Of a stretch of 64,000 nt of DNA, positions 1-12,748 are shown in pieces. Both the position numbers and the translations under genes were made by a program. Under the pieces are notes generated by a model. The model was given only the letters and a program-made list of their open reading frames with translations. It searched no databases and was not told where the DNA came from. The DNA lies in assembly GCA_008692225.1 (NCBI GenBank), contig VICG01000004.1, positions 2,833,001-2,897,000 of the forward strand, read 5' to 3'. The DNA comes from Monilinia fructicola. Taxonomy: Eukaryota; Ascomycota; Leotiomycetes; Helotiales; Sclerotiniaceae. Positions within the stretch are counted from its first letter, which is position 1, and each line of letters begins with the position of its first letter.

Positions 1-1790
1 TTCTAATTAATAATCTAATACTTATATTTCTTACGTTCTTAAAAATATTATAATTTAGTTTTTATATTTAATTTTAAAATAAAAATAGAAGCTTTTTAAA
101 GTAAAATCAATATATAAAAAAAAAGGTATTATATTATAATAAAGTTAATCTATAAGTTACATATTCTAAAACGTCTCATTAATTGGAAGCTAATTGGTCT
201 AGAAAAACTACGTAACGTCTATGCGAGAATATAAAAACTTAAGCAAAAGTATATATCTACATTTTAACAATATTATAAATTAAAAGAATATATAAAATGA
301 TATTAAAGTATATAATTATATTCTATAGATTACACACTTTCTAAATATATAAATTTTTAAGTTTATAAGACTTTTAGTTATTAAGGAATAAATAGATGTT
401 TATATAAACTTTATAGAATAAGCTATAAAGAAGATTATAAAAGGCTATTATTATATGATATCAACAAGCTTTAGATTATGAAATTTAAATTATGAAAATT
501 AAATTATGAAATAATTGAAAATTTTAGATATAATAGATTATATAAATATTGATTAAAATGAATTATTCTTATATAATATAATATATAATTATATTTTTTT
601 AATTTTATTTTTATTTTATTTTTTTAATTATTAATTTTCAATTTAAAATAATTAGTTAAATTTAATTTAAAATAAGTTTTTTTAATTTCAATCTATTTTT
701 ATATTTTTTTTTATATATTTATTTTATTGAAATTTATATTTATTAATATTATTCTAATATAATACTTTTTTTTATTATCTTATTTTATTTCAAATTTTTT
801 TATTTTTAATTTTTAAAATTTAATATAAAAATTAAAGTATAATATTTTTAAATAATAAAAATAAAAGTATTAAACTATAAATATTAAAAATATTTAAAGA
901 ATAAAATATAATTTTCTAAATTTTATATATTTTATTTTATTATTATTAATTTTAATAATATATAATATTCTTTTTTCAAAAAAAAGTTATTATTATAATT
1001 TATTTATTTATTTATTTAAATTTATTATTATATAAAACCTTAAATTTTTTAATAATTAATTAATTTATGATTATTTATTTTCGAGATTTAAAAGTATAAA
1101 TATAAAGGCGTATAATTATATAATAAAAGGAGCTTGATTATATAAGCTCCGCAGGACGAGCTGCGAGGGAGGTTGTGAAGGGCCGTTGCCATATGATATC
1201 GAGCCTTAGGCGAGTTATATCATTGGCCGGCCCGAGCGGCCGTACTCAAAGCTCGTATATATATATACTAGATTTAGATAGATATATAAGTGAAATATAA
1301 TAAAAATAACTTTTCATTTAAGAAAAGTTAGAAACTAGAATTTAAAATCATTAAAAAGATAAGATAAGATTAGATTGAGATTAAAGAATATAATTATCTA
1401 TTATATCATATAAAAGAATTTTATTTTATTTTATTATTATATAGAATTTTTTTTAAATATAATTACGTTTGATCTAAAGAGAAAATTATATATAATTATT
1501 TTAAATAAGAGTTTATATCTTTACTTATTAATTTTCTATTACAATTAGCTTATTGAGAATAATATCAATATAAGAAAACAAATCTTGAAAATTTAATATG
1601 AAATTGAATTTTTAATACTTTTTTGATATTTTTTTTTAATATACATTCTAGCTCTTTTGAGTATTGAATATTGGAAATCTATTATTAAATACAAAGATTA
1701 TATTTTGAATAGTATAAAAATAATAAACTTCTATTACGTTTTTTTTATAATCAACTTTTTATTTGTTTTGTTTTGAATTTAAGAATGCTT
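1..1790. repeat. AT-rich RIP-like block with R1 repeat copy 1
   Basis: Almost pure A/T sequence with no credible ORF. Positions 148-1256 match, in inverted orientation, 24115-25158. The one G/C-containing island is 1110-1256, which includes a GGCCGGCCCGAGCGGCC core. The same island appears at 24115-24260 with many of its G and C changed to A and T, which is the direction expected from RIP. A third, partial and heavily mutated copy of the island lies near 430-490. What the element was originally (retroelement or DNA transposon) cannot be read from the sequence. Confidence 0.8.
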
Positions 1791-1799
1791 AATGGATGG

Positions 1800-4620
1800 A
1801 GGAATTTTAAGTGGATTTCTATATGGTACTTTATCTATTTGTTGACTTTTCTTTGGTTTATTATAATATAATTATTTAGTTTGTTTTATTGTTTTGTTTT
1901 TTGTTTTGTTTTGTTTCGTTTCGTTCACTTGGTTTTTGTGTTTATTAGGGGGATGGGGGATGAGTAGATGAAAGAATAGATGAAAGAATAGATGAAAGAA
2001 TAGATGATGAATGAATAGATGAATGAATAGATGAATGAATAGATGAATGAATAGATGAATAAACAAAAACTCCCTGTGTTTTCCTAAAAACGGTTTTAGG
2101 AACGTGGATATGATATGAGGATATAAGGGTATGAAGATATAAGGATATGAAGATATAAGAAAGAAGATCCATAGCAATATACCAAACCCCAATGATCTTA
2201 CACGCGTATATCCAAGATTTTGCAGAGTCACGCGTAAGGTCGATGGGAGGAAGGAAGGAAGGAAGGAAGGAAAGAAGGATGAAAGGAACAAGAACAAGAA
2301 CAAGAACACAGGACAAAGCACCAAAGGAACCAAGACGCGACCAGAGCCCGGAGTGCGTCTCGAAAATGCGAGGCGGAAGATTGAAAGTCGGCCAGGCCCG
2401 GATATGCAATGATGACGAGGGCTCATGATCGCGCGTGAGCTTCTTTGCGGGGGTGCTGGGTATGCGAGAGCAGATGAGAAGATGATGAGATGGCGGGTTG
2501 GAGGGCGGGAGAGATCGGTGGGGTGTGGATCTGTGGAGCGCGGTCGCAGCACGCAGCACGCAGTACGCAGCACGCATCGTGACGAGTCCCGCCGCGCCCG
2601 CCGCGCCCCAAAGATAATCCCACGTCTCACATCGCGGGACGAGAAGGGAATCTCAACGAGCGGGTCCATGCGCAAGGGGATTCGCCGGGAACTCGCCATG
2701 GTCATGATCGGGATATCTTTCGGAGGTCTCGTCACCGTTTGCGTATGGTGGGGTCAAGCAAGTAAGCAAGCAAGCAAGAAGGCAAGAAAAGCGCCCACGG
2801 CGTATGCAGGTTGATGAGCGAGAGAGGTGAGTGCCATGATGCCCACTGGGGCAGGGACGAAGGTCGCTGGACTCTGACTCTGACGCCGACTCTGACGCCG
2901 ACGCCGGCTCGTGCGACGAAGCACGATGATGCGGAGAGTGAAGGATGGCGGCCCGGAGTGTCTGACGCTGTGCGCTGGGAACGCGGGTGCCGGGAGAGGA
3001 ATTTCTACGCATACGGCGCGCAGCGCAGCGCAGCATCCTGTGGTCACACTTTTGGGAAGATCGATCTCGCGCGGGGTATTGGGGGAGTGGAGGAGGAGGA
3101 GGGGTTTCCCTCGGTGCGGATGTTGGGGGTATTGGTGGGGTTGGCATCAGCATCGTTGTTATATGTCGAGGTGCGTTTGAGGGGGGTGGCACGGGGGGCT
3201 AGGCCCGTTTGGGTATCGGGTCGGATGAGAGGTGTGGGATGTGGTGACGGGTGGCTTGTTTCGTGCGTGGAGCGTATGTATACATACGCACATGCCGATG
3301 AGAGAATGGATGGATGGATGGATGGATGGATGGGGTGGGATGGATCTCGAGACGGGATGGATTGCCATCGGGAAGGATGGAGAGATCTTATATCGACGAC
3401 GACCTTGGGTTCACGCAGACGGACCTTGCCCTCGATTGCCGAGCATCTTTTTTCTGCGGAAGTTCCACGCGCAGATGCACCGGGAAGACGTTGGGCAAGT
3501 TGGTGCCTATCCTTGTCCTGTCGGTGGCACCATGCAATGCGGAAGTTCTGGTGGCTTGCGGGATTGCGATCGGCGGTGATGGCGCAACTCGTCAGGAACC
3601 TACCTACCTACCTACCTACCTACCCTACAGAGTACTCCCTCGTGCTGACCGGCTGACGGTCGGGGAATCGTGGGTGCCAACGTACCGCGCTGGATCGTCT
3701 TGATCTCTGTCGCAAGCGCAAGCGCAACCTCGACCTCCTTTTTCCCCTCGCTTCTCCCACTTCCACGGTGGGTGGTGCTGTCGATATTTATGGATTGGGA
3801 ATAGGGATCTAGGATGACGGGTAATTACGCCAAGGTGATTGATGGATGGGAAAGTTACAGTTACAGCTAGGACTCTTATAGGCTGGGCGTGCCTTGGGCA
3901 GGCCAGTGTTTGGATGTTATTTTGCAGCCCACTTTTTGTTTGTTGTGCGCCCATCCCATGGCCCATGGACGCTGCACAGGATGGGAGATTGGTGTGCGGA
4001 AATGACACCGGGAGGGGGGGAGTGAGACATTTCGTCGCGTTTGGGATTAGCGCTGGGTAGATGGGCACGGAGATCTAGAATTGACAGGGGCCGAGTGTCA
4101 CGTGGAGGTGCGAGACTAGACCGGAATTATCTCATGACCGGTAGTGGAGCATTTGGGTTATTTTGGGGATGGATGGATGGGTGTGGTGTTGGAAAGAAGA
4201 GGAAGCTTGGTGGTTTGTGCGATATACGGAGTAGGTAGGAGAGGATGAATAGTTTCGTGGGGAGATGGATAATTGATGGTTGTGTGGATGCTTGAGGATG
4301 GGAAGAAGAGGATGATGAAGAGGGAGAGAAGAAGAAGAAAGGGAAAGGGAAAAGGAAAAGGAAAAGGGAAAGGAGAAGGAGAAGGAGAAGGAAATAAAAT
4401 AAAACAAAAGAAAAAGAGGATTTACAAAGATGAGAAAGAAAAAGAAGGAGAAGTAAAGGCGGGAGTTAGAAAGATGAGATCACCAGGGGGAAGGGCGAGA
4501 GAGAATAAGGAGGTAGAAAGTGAAATAGGCGACCAAAGAGGCACGCAACTCTCAGAGAATAGGAGTGAGTACGACTTCATTACACTTCTTTATTACACTA
4601 CATAATTTCTTATGAATGAT
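1800..4620. other. Gene-poor stretch, no supported gene
   Basis: Base composition is normal to GC-rich, but the ORFs are short, overlap on both strands and look like translated simple repeats. Small tandem repeats include a 12-bp ATAGATGAATGA unit at about 1975-2062, GGAA at 2250-2275, GCAGCAC/GCAGTAC at 2545-2575, GGAT at 3305-3335, CCTA at 3598-3624 and a purine-rich GGAAAAGGAAAA tract at 4320-4400. No conserved domain or spliceable gene model was recognised. Confidence 0.5.
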
Positions 4621-4899
4621 GGCCACAGCACGCACTGTTACTTGAATATTTGGCCGTCCTTGTAGCAAAGGAGGATGGATTGATTGGTACGAGTTGAATT
4701 GGTGGTACGTCCATAGGTATTTTTATTTTTCTTATTTGATGGTATTTACAGTATCTCGTGCTTACTTTTCTCCAAGATTATTCGAGCATTATGCCACCTG
4801 GTATATATTATGTTGATGTTATATATATCTCCTGGGGAGGTCCCTAGATAGTTGGTTGGCACTTGTCATGAGAGGATATACCTCCTCGATAGATAGATA

Positions 4900-5480
4900 G
4901 ATAAATAGTACTAGGGATCCTCATATTATAATCTTATATACTAGGTAAATAGATGGATGCATTACTTTGGAAATACCTAGTAGATATCTCATAGTTAAGT
5001 TTTATATTTAATATAGATATTTATAGTTTTAGAGATGACTTAATAGAATTTTATTAATTGATTATCTTTCTTAATAGCATTTAATATTTTAAAGGTAATA
5101 TTCTTTCAATTATAGAATTATAGAATTATATATTTAGTAAATATTAAAAAATAAATAATAGAAATATATTATTCTATACTAATTATAATTTTATAATAAT
5201 ATATAATATAGTTCTATATTAATATATAATACTCTATTGATATATAATTCTATATTAATATATAATTTTATTCTAATTATAATTTTATATTAATATATAA
5301 TTTTCTCTTAATAATAATTCTATACTAATATATAATTCTTTATTAATTATAATTTTATACTAATATATAACTTTATACGTACTAATATATAATCCTATTC
5401 TAATATATAATTTTATCCTAATTATAATTCTATTCTATTCTAATTATAATTCTATCCTATAACCCTATATCGTTATTTAT
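4900..5480. repeat. AT-rich block with degenerate ~20-bp tandem repeat
   Basis: From about 5100 to 5460 the motif TAATATATAATTCTA recurs every 18-25 bases with small changes (TTCTATATTAATATATAA and variants). This is a degenerate AT minisatellite inside an AT-rich block. No coding potential is visible. The flanks carry GATA/TAGA simple repeats at about 4890-4905. Confidence 0.6.
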
Positions 5481-7250
5481 ATACTTACCTACTATATTCA
5501 TGAATCCATAGAGATTATACCTCCCTCCCTCCCTGCTTATGTAATTACCTTTGGTACCCACCTGGTACCTCCTGGTGTGCTCCTGGTGCTCCTGGGTACT
5601 TTGACCCTTTTCCCCAAGTGAATGTGAAAATGTGCAATGCCAATTAAATTAACAAGTCTTAGAGCGAATCAATCCAACAAATCAGGCCAAATCAAGTAAT
5701 AACCCCCTTTTTTTTGTTGCTTGAAATACAAACCAGATGGAGAGAGTAAGAGAGAGAGATAAATAGATAGATAGACAAACAGATAGATAAATAGATAGAC
5801 AGATTATAGTAATTTAATTCAATTCAATTTAATTCACTCGAGTAATTCAATTCACTTTACTTTATTCAACGGCATAGAGTAAAGAAACAGTAAGGTTTAT
5901 AAAAATAAAATAAAATAAAATAAGATAAAATAAGATAAAATAAAATAAACCAATTTCTACTGGTTATATAGAGAGTATTCATATCACAAACACATAGATA
6001 GAGAGACCCGTGGACAGATAAATAAATATCAAGTAGCAGGCAGTATAGAAGAGAATAGATAAATCTAAAATAAAGCTAGAGTAGATAAACAATCAACCTT
6101 TTATTAGTTCTATTTAACCTTTTTTACCTTAAACTCCGTAATCCAACTACGGAATTAATTACCCAGCACTTTCTTTTCCCGCTCGTTTCCTTATTTCACA
6201 CCATCGTAATTACAATCACGACCACAACTTCAACTTCAACTTCAACTTCAACTCCAACTCCAACTCCAATCATAACAACAACAATCTCATATTCACTACA
6301 ATCGTTTTAGAAATAAATCAATTATTTACATCTTCAGTTTCTTTCTTATCTTCCTTTATTACATACATAGTCCACCTGCAGTCCTTGATTTTATTTTGAT
6401 TACTTGACTTGACTTGACTCTTTCTTGACTCTTCGACTTCTTCGACTCTACTTTCTTCTACTCTACTTATTCTACTCTACTCAACTCTCCTTCTACTCAC
6501 TCTCCCTCCCCTCTCCTCCCCTCCTCTCCCCTCCTCTCCCCTCCTCTCCTCTCCTCTCCTCTCCGCCAGTATCGTACTTCTTTTCAACAATTTATTACAT
6601 CAAGTACAAAAAGATACTTTGTGAGTAGACTAGTACCAGAGCCAGTACCAGGACCATATCCCGTGGACTTACTAGGTGCTCTTATCACACCTACTCCATC
6701 CACTGCCTCTAATTTTATCGACTTGCTATTTCAAATCTTGATCCGCATCAAAATCATAACACGAATCCAACCAATCCAACCAATCCGTGTTGAGGATTAA
6801 AATAATTAAATATCTGGTACGTGCAATTTATTCGTATTCCTCCTGCATGAATGAATTGGTCTTTGAACATTGAAACCACCATCCATCCATCCATCCATCC
6901 ATCCATCCATCCATCCACCATCACCCCATCGAATCAAATCCTCGATCTTTTTAATTGTAACTTGGAAAGAAAAGAAGAAAGCTTGAACTTCTTCTCTTCT
7001 TCTCTTCATCTCTTCATCTCTTTCTTTCTCCTTCTCTTTTTCTCTTTTTTGAAGATATTCATTATATTCTATTCTCTTCCATCTTCATCCTCAACTTCAA
7101 CTGCAACTGCAACTGCAAACCTCAACTCTTTTCTTGTTCATAGAAGCTAATTTCCCACCTCTTTGGTGCCGATAGAGTTCAGAATCTCCCACCCTTCTTT
7201 CTTCCACAACAACAAGAACCACCTTCGATCTTTCTATATCAAATCATAAA
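5480..7250. other. Septin upstream region: pyrimidine tracts and simple repeats, no gene
   Basis: This stretch holds GATA repeats (5755-5810), AATTC repeats (5815-5860), a TAAAA repeat (5905-5950), a CAACTT repeat (6220-6260) and long CT-rich tracts (6420-6565, 6980-7080). A CCAT tetranucleotide array lies at 6880-6916. Pyrimidine-rich leaders are common upstream of highly expressed fungal genes, so part of this is likely promoter and 5' UTR of the septin gene. No ORF is convincing. Confidence 0.4.
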
Positions 7251-7252
7251 CA

Positions 7253-9473
7253 ATGGGTAAGCAATTCATTTCATTTTGGAAGAAGTCAATACTTGGAAGA
7301 GGAAGAGGAAGAGAAAGAGGAAGAGAAAGAGGAAGAGAGGGCAAAAAAAAGAAGAGAAGAGGTAGAAAGAGAGAGGAAATCAGATTCATGGAAACGTCGA
7401 CCATCAAATCGAATTCAACAATCGTTCAACCAAATCCCTTTGATCCAAATCAGCCTGCTTCCATCAATCTATCCGACAATTATTCTGGACGCATAATTAT
7501 TTCTACTACAAAGTTTCACATTTCGAGTCTGGTATACTCGCATATCTCGATTCCTTTTCATCAAGCTGCGAAAATCACCAACAATCTGCCACGAGATGTT
7601 TCATCACAATATCGATGTGCCAGTCATGAAGTCAATTTCAAATGGTCACTGGAATCTCATCATCAGCAAGAAACCTTCTGCTGGTACCCCTGGTTCACAA
7701 GTCGGAGAGAAGGAATGGTCGGTGTTACAATCTGAGAGCACGTCTCAAGGTATCTCTCATTGCCTAAGCAATCTTCAGAGAGCACCGATCAACGTCAATA
7801 TCCGGGAAGCTTGCATCGTCATCAACGAGGAACAGATCGAGGTCGCGCGCTCAATTTAGAAGCATGCTGGATGTCGAAGAAGCTCCAAGCTTGGAACAAA
7901 TTTCGATGGATCACCATGAATCTATGGAGTTATGGGTCGCGGATAAATTACAACAGGCTTCCAAGAATTATAGTACTACGTCGAATGATTGGGCTGACAT
8001 TTTACCTCTCTATACAGCTACCAACGGAGCCCCAACCGCTCCTACCCGAGCATCGCCAATTCCCAATGGAGCACCATCATCCCCGCTAGAGATCCCAATG
8101 ACCGTCAGCCACACAGATCCAAAGATTGCAGCTCAACAAGCAAGCGATATGAAGAACATTGTCAGAAGAAAGTTGACGGGATACGTGGGATTTGCCAATC
8201 TACCAAATCAATGGCACCGCAAGAGTGTGAGAAAGGGATTCAACTTTAACGTCATGGTTGTTGGTACGTTGACCTTCTGCGCATGTCATCTGTGTGATGC
8301 TAACCCCCTTCACAGGTGAATCTGGGCTCGGAAAGTCGACCTTGGTCAACACTCTCTTCAACACTTCCCTATACCCCCCAAGAGAACGTAAAGGACCTTC
8401 CCTTGACATCATCCCCAAAAAACCGTTTCGATCCAATCGATCAGCGCTGATATCGAGGAGAATGGTGTTCGTCTACGTTTGACGGTCGTTGACACTCCAG
8501 GTTTTGGTGATTTCGTCAACAATGATGAATCGTGGAGACCCATCGTTGATAATGTTGAACAACGCTTCGATGCCTACTTGGACGCCGAGAACAAGGTCAA
8601 CCGCATGAACATTGTTGACAATCGTGTTCACGCCTGCGTTTACTTCATCCAACCAACTGGTCATGCGTTGAAGCCTTTTGGACATTGAAGTCATGCGTAG
8701 ACTTCATACCAAGGTCAACTTGATCCCAGTCATTGCCAAGGCTGATACTTTGACCGATGAAGAGATCGTTGCCTTTAAGCTTAGAGTAAGGATCTCGACT
8801 CACTCGATGTGGAAAGCTCACGCTAATCAATTCCTAGATTCTTGCTGACATCAAGCACCATGATATTCAAATCTTCGAGGGTCCACATTACGAAAAGGAT
8901 GATGAGGAGACGATTGCGGAGAACAAGGAGATTATGGACAAGGTACCTTTCGCCGTTGTCGGTGCCAATTCCGAGATCACCAACAGTGAAGGACGCAAAG
9001 TTCGTGGACGTAAATACCCCTGGGGCGTCATTGAGGTGGATAACGAAGAGCACTGCGATTTCGTCAAGCTCAGACAGATGCTCATTCGAACTCACATGGA
9101 GGAGCTCAAGGAGCACACCAATAACGCTCTGTATGAGAACTACAGATCCGAGAAGCTTACCGCCATGGGTGTTGCTCAAGATCCAAACGTCTTCAAGGAG
9201 GTGAACCCCGCTGTCAAGCAAGAAGAAGAACGTCAATTGCACGAGCAGAAGCTTGCCAAGATGGAGGCTGAGATGAAGATGGTCTTCCAACAAAAGGTTG
9301 CCGAGAAGGAGAGCAAGTTGAAGCAAAGTGAGGAAGAGTTGTACGCACGACATCGCGAGATGAAGGAACAACTTGAACGTCAACGCCAAGAACTTGAGGA
9401 GAAGAAATCTAGAGTGGAGAGTGGAAGACCAATAGAGAAGGAAGTTAAGAGGAAGGGATTCTCACTCCGTTAA
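7253..9473 (+). CDS. aspB/CDC3-like: Septin, Cdc3/AspB type; frame broken twice in homopolymers
   Basis: Septins are GTP-binding proteins that polymerise into rings and filaments at septa and hyphal tips. Conserved sequence is clear from Met 7864. The [15 protein letters not shown] segment is typical of the Cdc3 group. It is followed by P-loop GESGLGKST (8314-8342), switch DTPGFGD (about 8491-8511), G4 AKADT (about 8737-8751), the septin-unique region, a C-terminal coiled coil (about 9200-9440) and a GFSLR end. Introns are 8264-8315 and 8786-8837. The frame slips at the A6 run 8417-8422 and returns after the T4 run 8676-8679. With one A added and one T removed the protein is continuous, about 500 residues from Met 7864. 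The start is uncertain: ATGG|GTAAGC at 7253 could be a tiny first exon followed by a roughly 520-nt intron, because frame 1 is open only from 7768. The Cdc3 identification is good; the N-terminus is not. Confidence 0.85.
8264..8315 (+). other. Septin intron (52 nt)
   Basis: GTACGT donor, TGCTAAC branch site and CACAG acceptor. Splicing joins VMVV to GESGLGKST in frame and so rebuilds the P-loop. Confidence 0.9.
8786..8837 (+). other. Septin intron (52 nt)
   Basis: GTAAGG donor, GCTAAT branch-like site and CCTAG acceptor. Splicing joins FKLR to [10 protein letters not shown] in phase 0. Confidence 0.9.
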
Positions 9474-10071
9474 GGGGTCACCTTCTTTCGATACTCAGGA
9501 CCTGCCTTTTTTGATGATGGTACCGATACGACACGACGGATACTTTACTTTTCAATTCATGTCTCTTTAATCATTGATCCTTAATATTTGGCACGTGGAA
9601 TAAGCTAGCGATGGGGCGGAGGGAGATATTTGGGCATGACATGTTTCTGCGAGGCAGGTCATTAAGTGCCATAATGGGGGTCTTGCTTTGAAGAATGAGT
9701 GGTATTTCGAGGAGTTTTATTTGCACATGAGGATGACAGAAGTGGAGTGGATCAAATGCAACAAGATGAAGACGCTTTTTTTAATTACCAAAAATTGGCT
9801 TCTTTTTCCTTGGAGATTCAAATTCTACTCAAAAGCTTTTCTTGCGTCTATGGCTTTCCTTCAAACTTTCTTCGGATCAATACTCTGTATTTATTATGAT
9901 AGCTCGAGAGACTTTTACTTTTTTTTTCTTCTTTTTCCTTTGAAATTTGATAATTTTTTGCGTGTGGATTTTCTACTTGGGTTTTTTTTAATTTTGATTT
10001 GTGTGAGTGATGAGGTGTGAGGTGTGAGGTGTGAGGTGAGAAGGAAGAGGGATGGATGAATGAATAAAGCA

Positions 10072-10135
10072 AACCTAACCTAACCTAACCTAACCCTAAC
10101 TTAACTTAACCTAACCTGACCTGACCCGACCCAGC
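10072..10135. repeat. AACCT pentanucleotide array, telomere-like but interstitial
   Basis: About ten tandem units of CCTAA/CTTAA/CCTGA lie immediately before the second AT-rich block. Only one unit is the hexameric CCCTAA type, so this is not canonical fungal telomere sequence. Confidence 0.7.
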
Positions 10136-10320
10136 CTACCTTTCATCCAACCCAAGTCCAGTCAGTAACCGAGCTCCCTATATCACACACGCCCCTATAT
10201 CTTACACGTTTTAACATTTTCGAAAATAAACAATTATAAATCAATGAATTATTAAAAGGATCTAAAAATTTTATAGTATAATAAATTAAATAGTGGATTG
10301 TAAGAGGAGTTTTTTGAATG

Positions 10321-10441
10321 TTGTATATTGTATATTGTATATTGGATATTGGATATTGGATATTGGATATTGGATATTGGATATTGTATATTGTATATTG
10401 TATATTGGATATTGGATATTGGATATTGGATATTGGATATT
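10321..10441. repeat. 7-bp minisatellite TATTGGA/TATTGTA
   Basis: About seventeen tandem copies of a heptamer in two alternating variants, arranged in blocks: three of one, six of the other, three of the first, then five of the second. Confidence 0.85.
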
Positions 10442-11202
10442 ATTAAGATTAATATTAATAGTAATAAAATAATTAAAAGTATAACGATTAATACGAAAGA
10501 AATCGATGATGGAGCCGATACCTTTAGCGTATCGATAAGGGTAACGCTACTAGCGTTGCTAACGTTATTAATAAAAGCGGCTAAAATAGTATTAGCTATA
10601 AGTAAATAGCGTTGATTAGTTTAATAAAGATTAGCTTTTGCTACGATGTATGTTTTTTGCTAGGAAGATTTATTAGATATTTTATTATTAAAATAAGAAA
10701 TATAAGATTTTTAAAGATTATATTTTATTTTTTAATGTTTTTATTATTTATAGTTTAGTATTTTTTTAAAAAAAATTTAAAAAGAATTATAATTTTATTT
10801 TTATATTAGATTTTAAGGATAAAAAAATAGATTTAAAATTAATATAAAATAATTAAAAAAGATATTATTACGAAGTAGAACGAGAGACGATAGGGTATTA
10901 AATAGCTTTATTTAGATTATAAATTATATAAAAAAAAGAGCTAATTATAAGGAAAAAGCTATATATATAATCTTTAACTTAATAAATACTTTAAGCTTTT
11001 ATTTCCTCTATAATATTTTTTTTATACTTTTCCCCTTTTTATCTTTTATTTCTAGATAAAGCTATTTATTAATACTTATTAAGAGTTATTAATAGGATAT
11101 TCTTTAGAAGCTAAAAACGTTAAAAATAAAATGCTTGTTAAAAATTAAAAATATTAAATAAAACGTATTTACTAAAAGTCGAAAATATTAAAAATAAAGA
11201 TA

Positions 11203-12035
11203 AGTCGCCTACCCTACTTCTCGCCACCCACCCCCCCCCCTATTTGGCCAGCATTTCACACTAAAAACAGTCATTTTAACGTATTTATAACTCTACGAAA
11301 AATAGATATATATATTTTAAATTTTAATCAAAGCTTCTATATATAATTATTAATAAATCTCGAAATTCTTGAATTTTTATAATTTTTTTATAAAGAGTAA
11401 TAAAAGATTATAGAAAATCAAAATTTTTCGGTTTTAGATCTGTATGGAAATCACATACAAAATCGGAACTTTGAAAAGAAAATATTACTTCTAAACGAAA
11501 ATAGTAAAAAACAATCTATAAATTTTTATAAAATCTATTAATTAATACATAATAAATAAACTATTTAAAATATATATAATCATCGAACAAATTGAAATCA
11601 TAAATTTTTTTATTAAAAATTTTATCGTTAAGATCTATAAATCTATATTAAATATTTATTACAAATAATAATATATTATTACAATAACAAATTCGATTGA
11701 AATTGGTTTCAAGATTTTTTAATTTTTTTTAGATTATTTTTAGCTATTTTTATAGAATAAATATAATTTCTTTTAGAGATTTTGATTTTGTATAGGATTT
11801 ATATAGAAGTCGAAAATTAGAATTTTAATTTTTAATAATTCTATATTACTCTTTATAAAAAAATCGTAGAAACTTAAGATTTTTAAAGTTTATTAATGAT
11901 TATATATAGAAGCTTTAATTAAAATTTAAAAAATATGTATCCATTTTTCGAAGAGTTATTAATACGTTAAAATGGCCGTTTTTGGTGTGAAATACTGGCC
12001 AAATGGGGGGGTGGCGAGAAGTAGGGTAGGCGACT
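11203..12035. mobile_element. R2 copy 1: non-autonomous TIR element, 833 bp, TA target duplication
   Basis: The ends are perfect inverted repeats starting AGTCGCCTACCC and running through CTTCTCGCCACCC, a C-run and TTTGGCCAG. Each end is flanked by TA. Weaker inverted similarity continues for about 300 bp from each end, so the element is almost a fold-back structure. No ORF is present. The TA duplication and TIRs fit a Tc1/mariner-like MITE. A second copy in inverted orientation is at 22174-23005. Confidence 0.85.
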
Positions 12036-12748
12036 TATACGAAAAACAATTCTAATATTAAGAAATAAATTCTTTAAAATTAGTATTGAATTAAATTTTT
12101 AATATATTTTTAATTTCTTTTGATTTTAATCTTAATCTATTTGTATATATAATTAAAAAAAAATTTTAAGAAGTATAATATATATTATCTAATATAAAAA
12201 ATAATAAGTTTTTTTTATATTTTTTCATTATTAGATTCTTAATGTTCTTTAATAAATAGGAAATTTTCAATGAATATTTATATAATGTTTTATTTTTTTA
12301 AATTATCTCTAGTCTATTATAATAAAATTATTTTTAATAAATGTTTTTTTATTATTAACTTTAAATAGATTCTATTTAATATAATCTTTTAATCTTTTAA
12401 AAAAAATTTAGTTTTTTTATTATTATTTAAAGTTCTATATTATGAAAAAGTATTATCTAGATTAAAAAATACTTATTTTTTATAATTTATCAAAAGTTGT
12501 TTGATTTTTTTACAATAATCAAATATATATTTTTATAATTATAATTAATATCTGAATACATTTAATTTTATAAGTTTTCATATTATAATATTATTTAAAA
12601 TCACTAAAAATATATAATATTTAAATTTTATATTATAATATTGATAGGTTTTTTATTAATTAATTTTATTTGTTAATTTTTGCTTCTTTGAAAAACGTAT
12701 AAGATATAGGGACGTGCATGATACAGGGAGCTCGATTATGCATTTGCA

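Larger units (their letters stand above)
10195..12705. repeat. AT-rich RIP-like block
   Basis: AT content is very high and no ORF is credible. The block opens with a 7-bp minisatellite (TATTGGA/TATTGTA) at 10321-10440 and contains the TIR element at 11203-12035. It ends abruptly at about 12705, where normal coding composition resumes in a truncated gene. Confidence 0.85.

Noticed and set aside
1872..4605. Several long ORFs on both strands (up to 287 codons)
   Set aside because: They translate simple repeats, overlap in up to six frames, and show no domain or splice logic.
8417..8679. Programmed ribosomal frameshifting in the septin gene
   Set aside because: Two opposite shifts with no conserved slippery-site context, and the same kind of indel recurs in unrelated genes; sequence error is simpler.
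10072..10135. A true internal telomere
   Set aside because: Units are mostly pentamers (AACCT) instead of CCCTAA hexamers, and genes continue on both sides.
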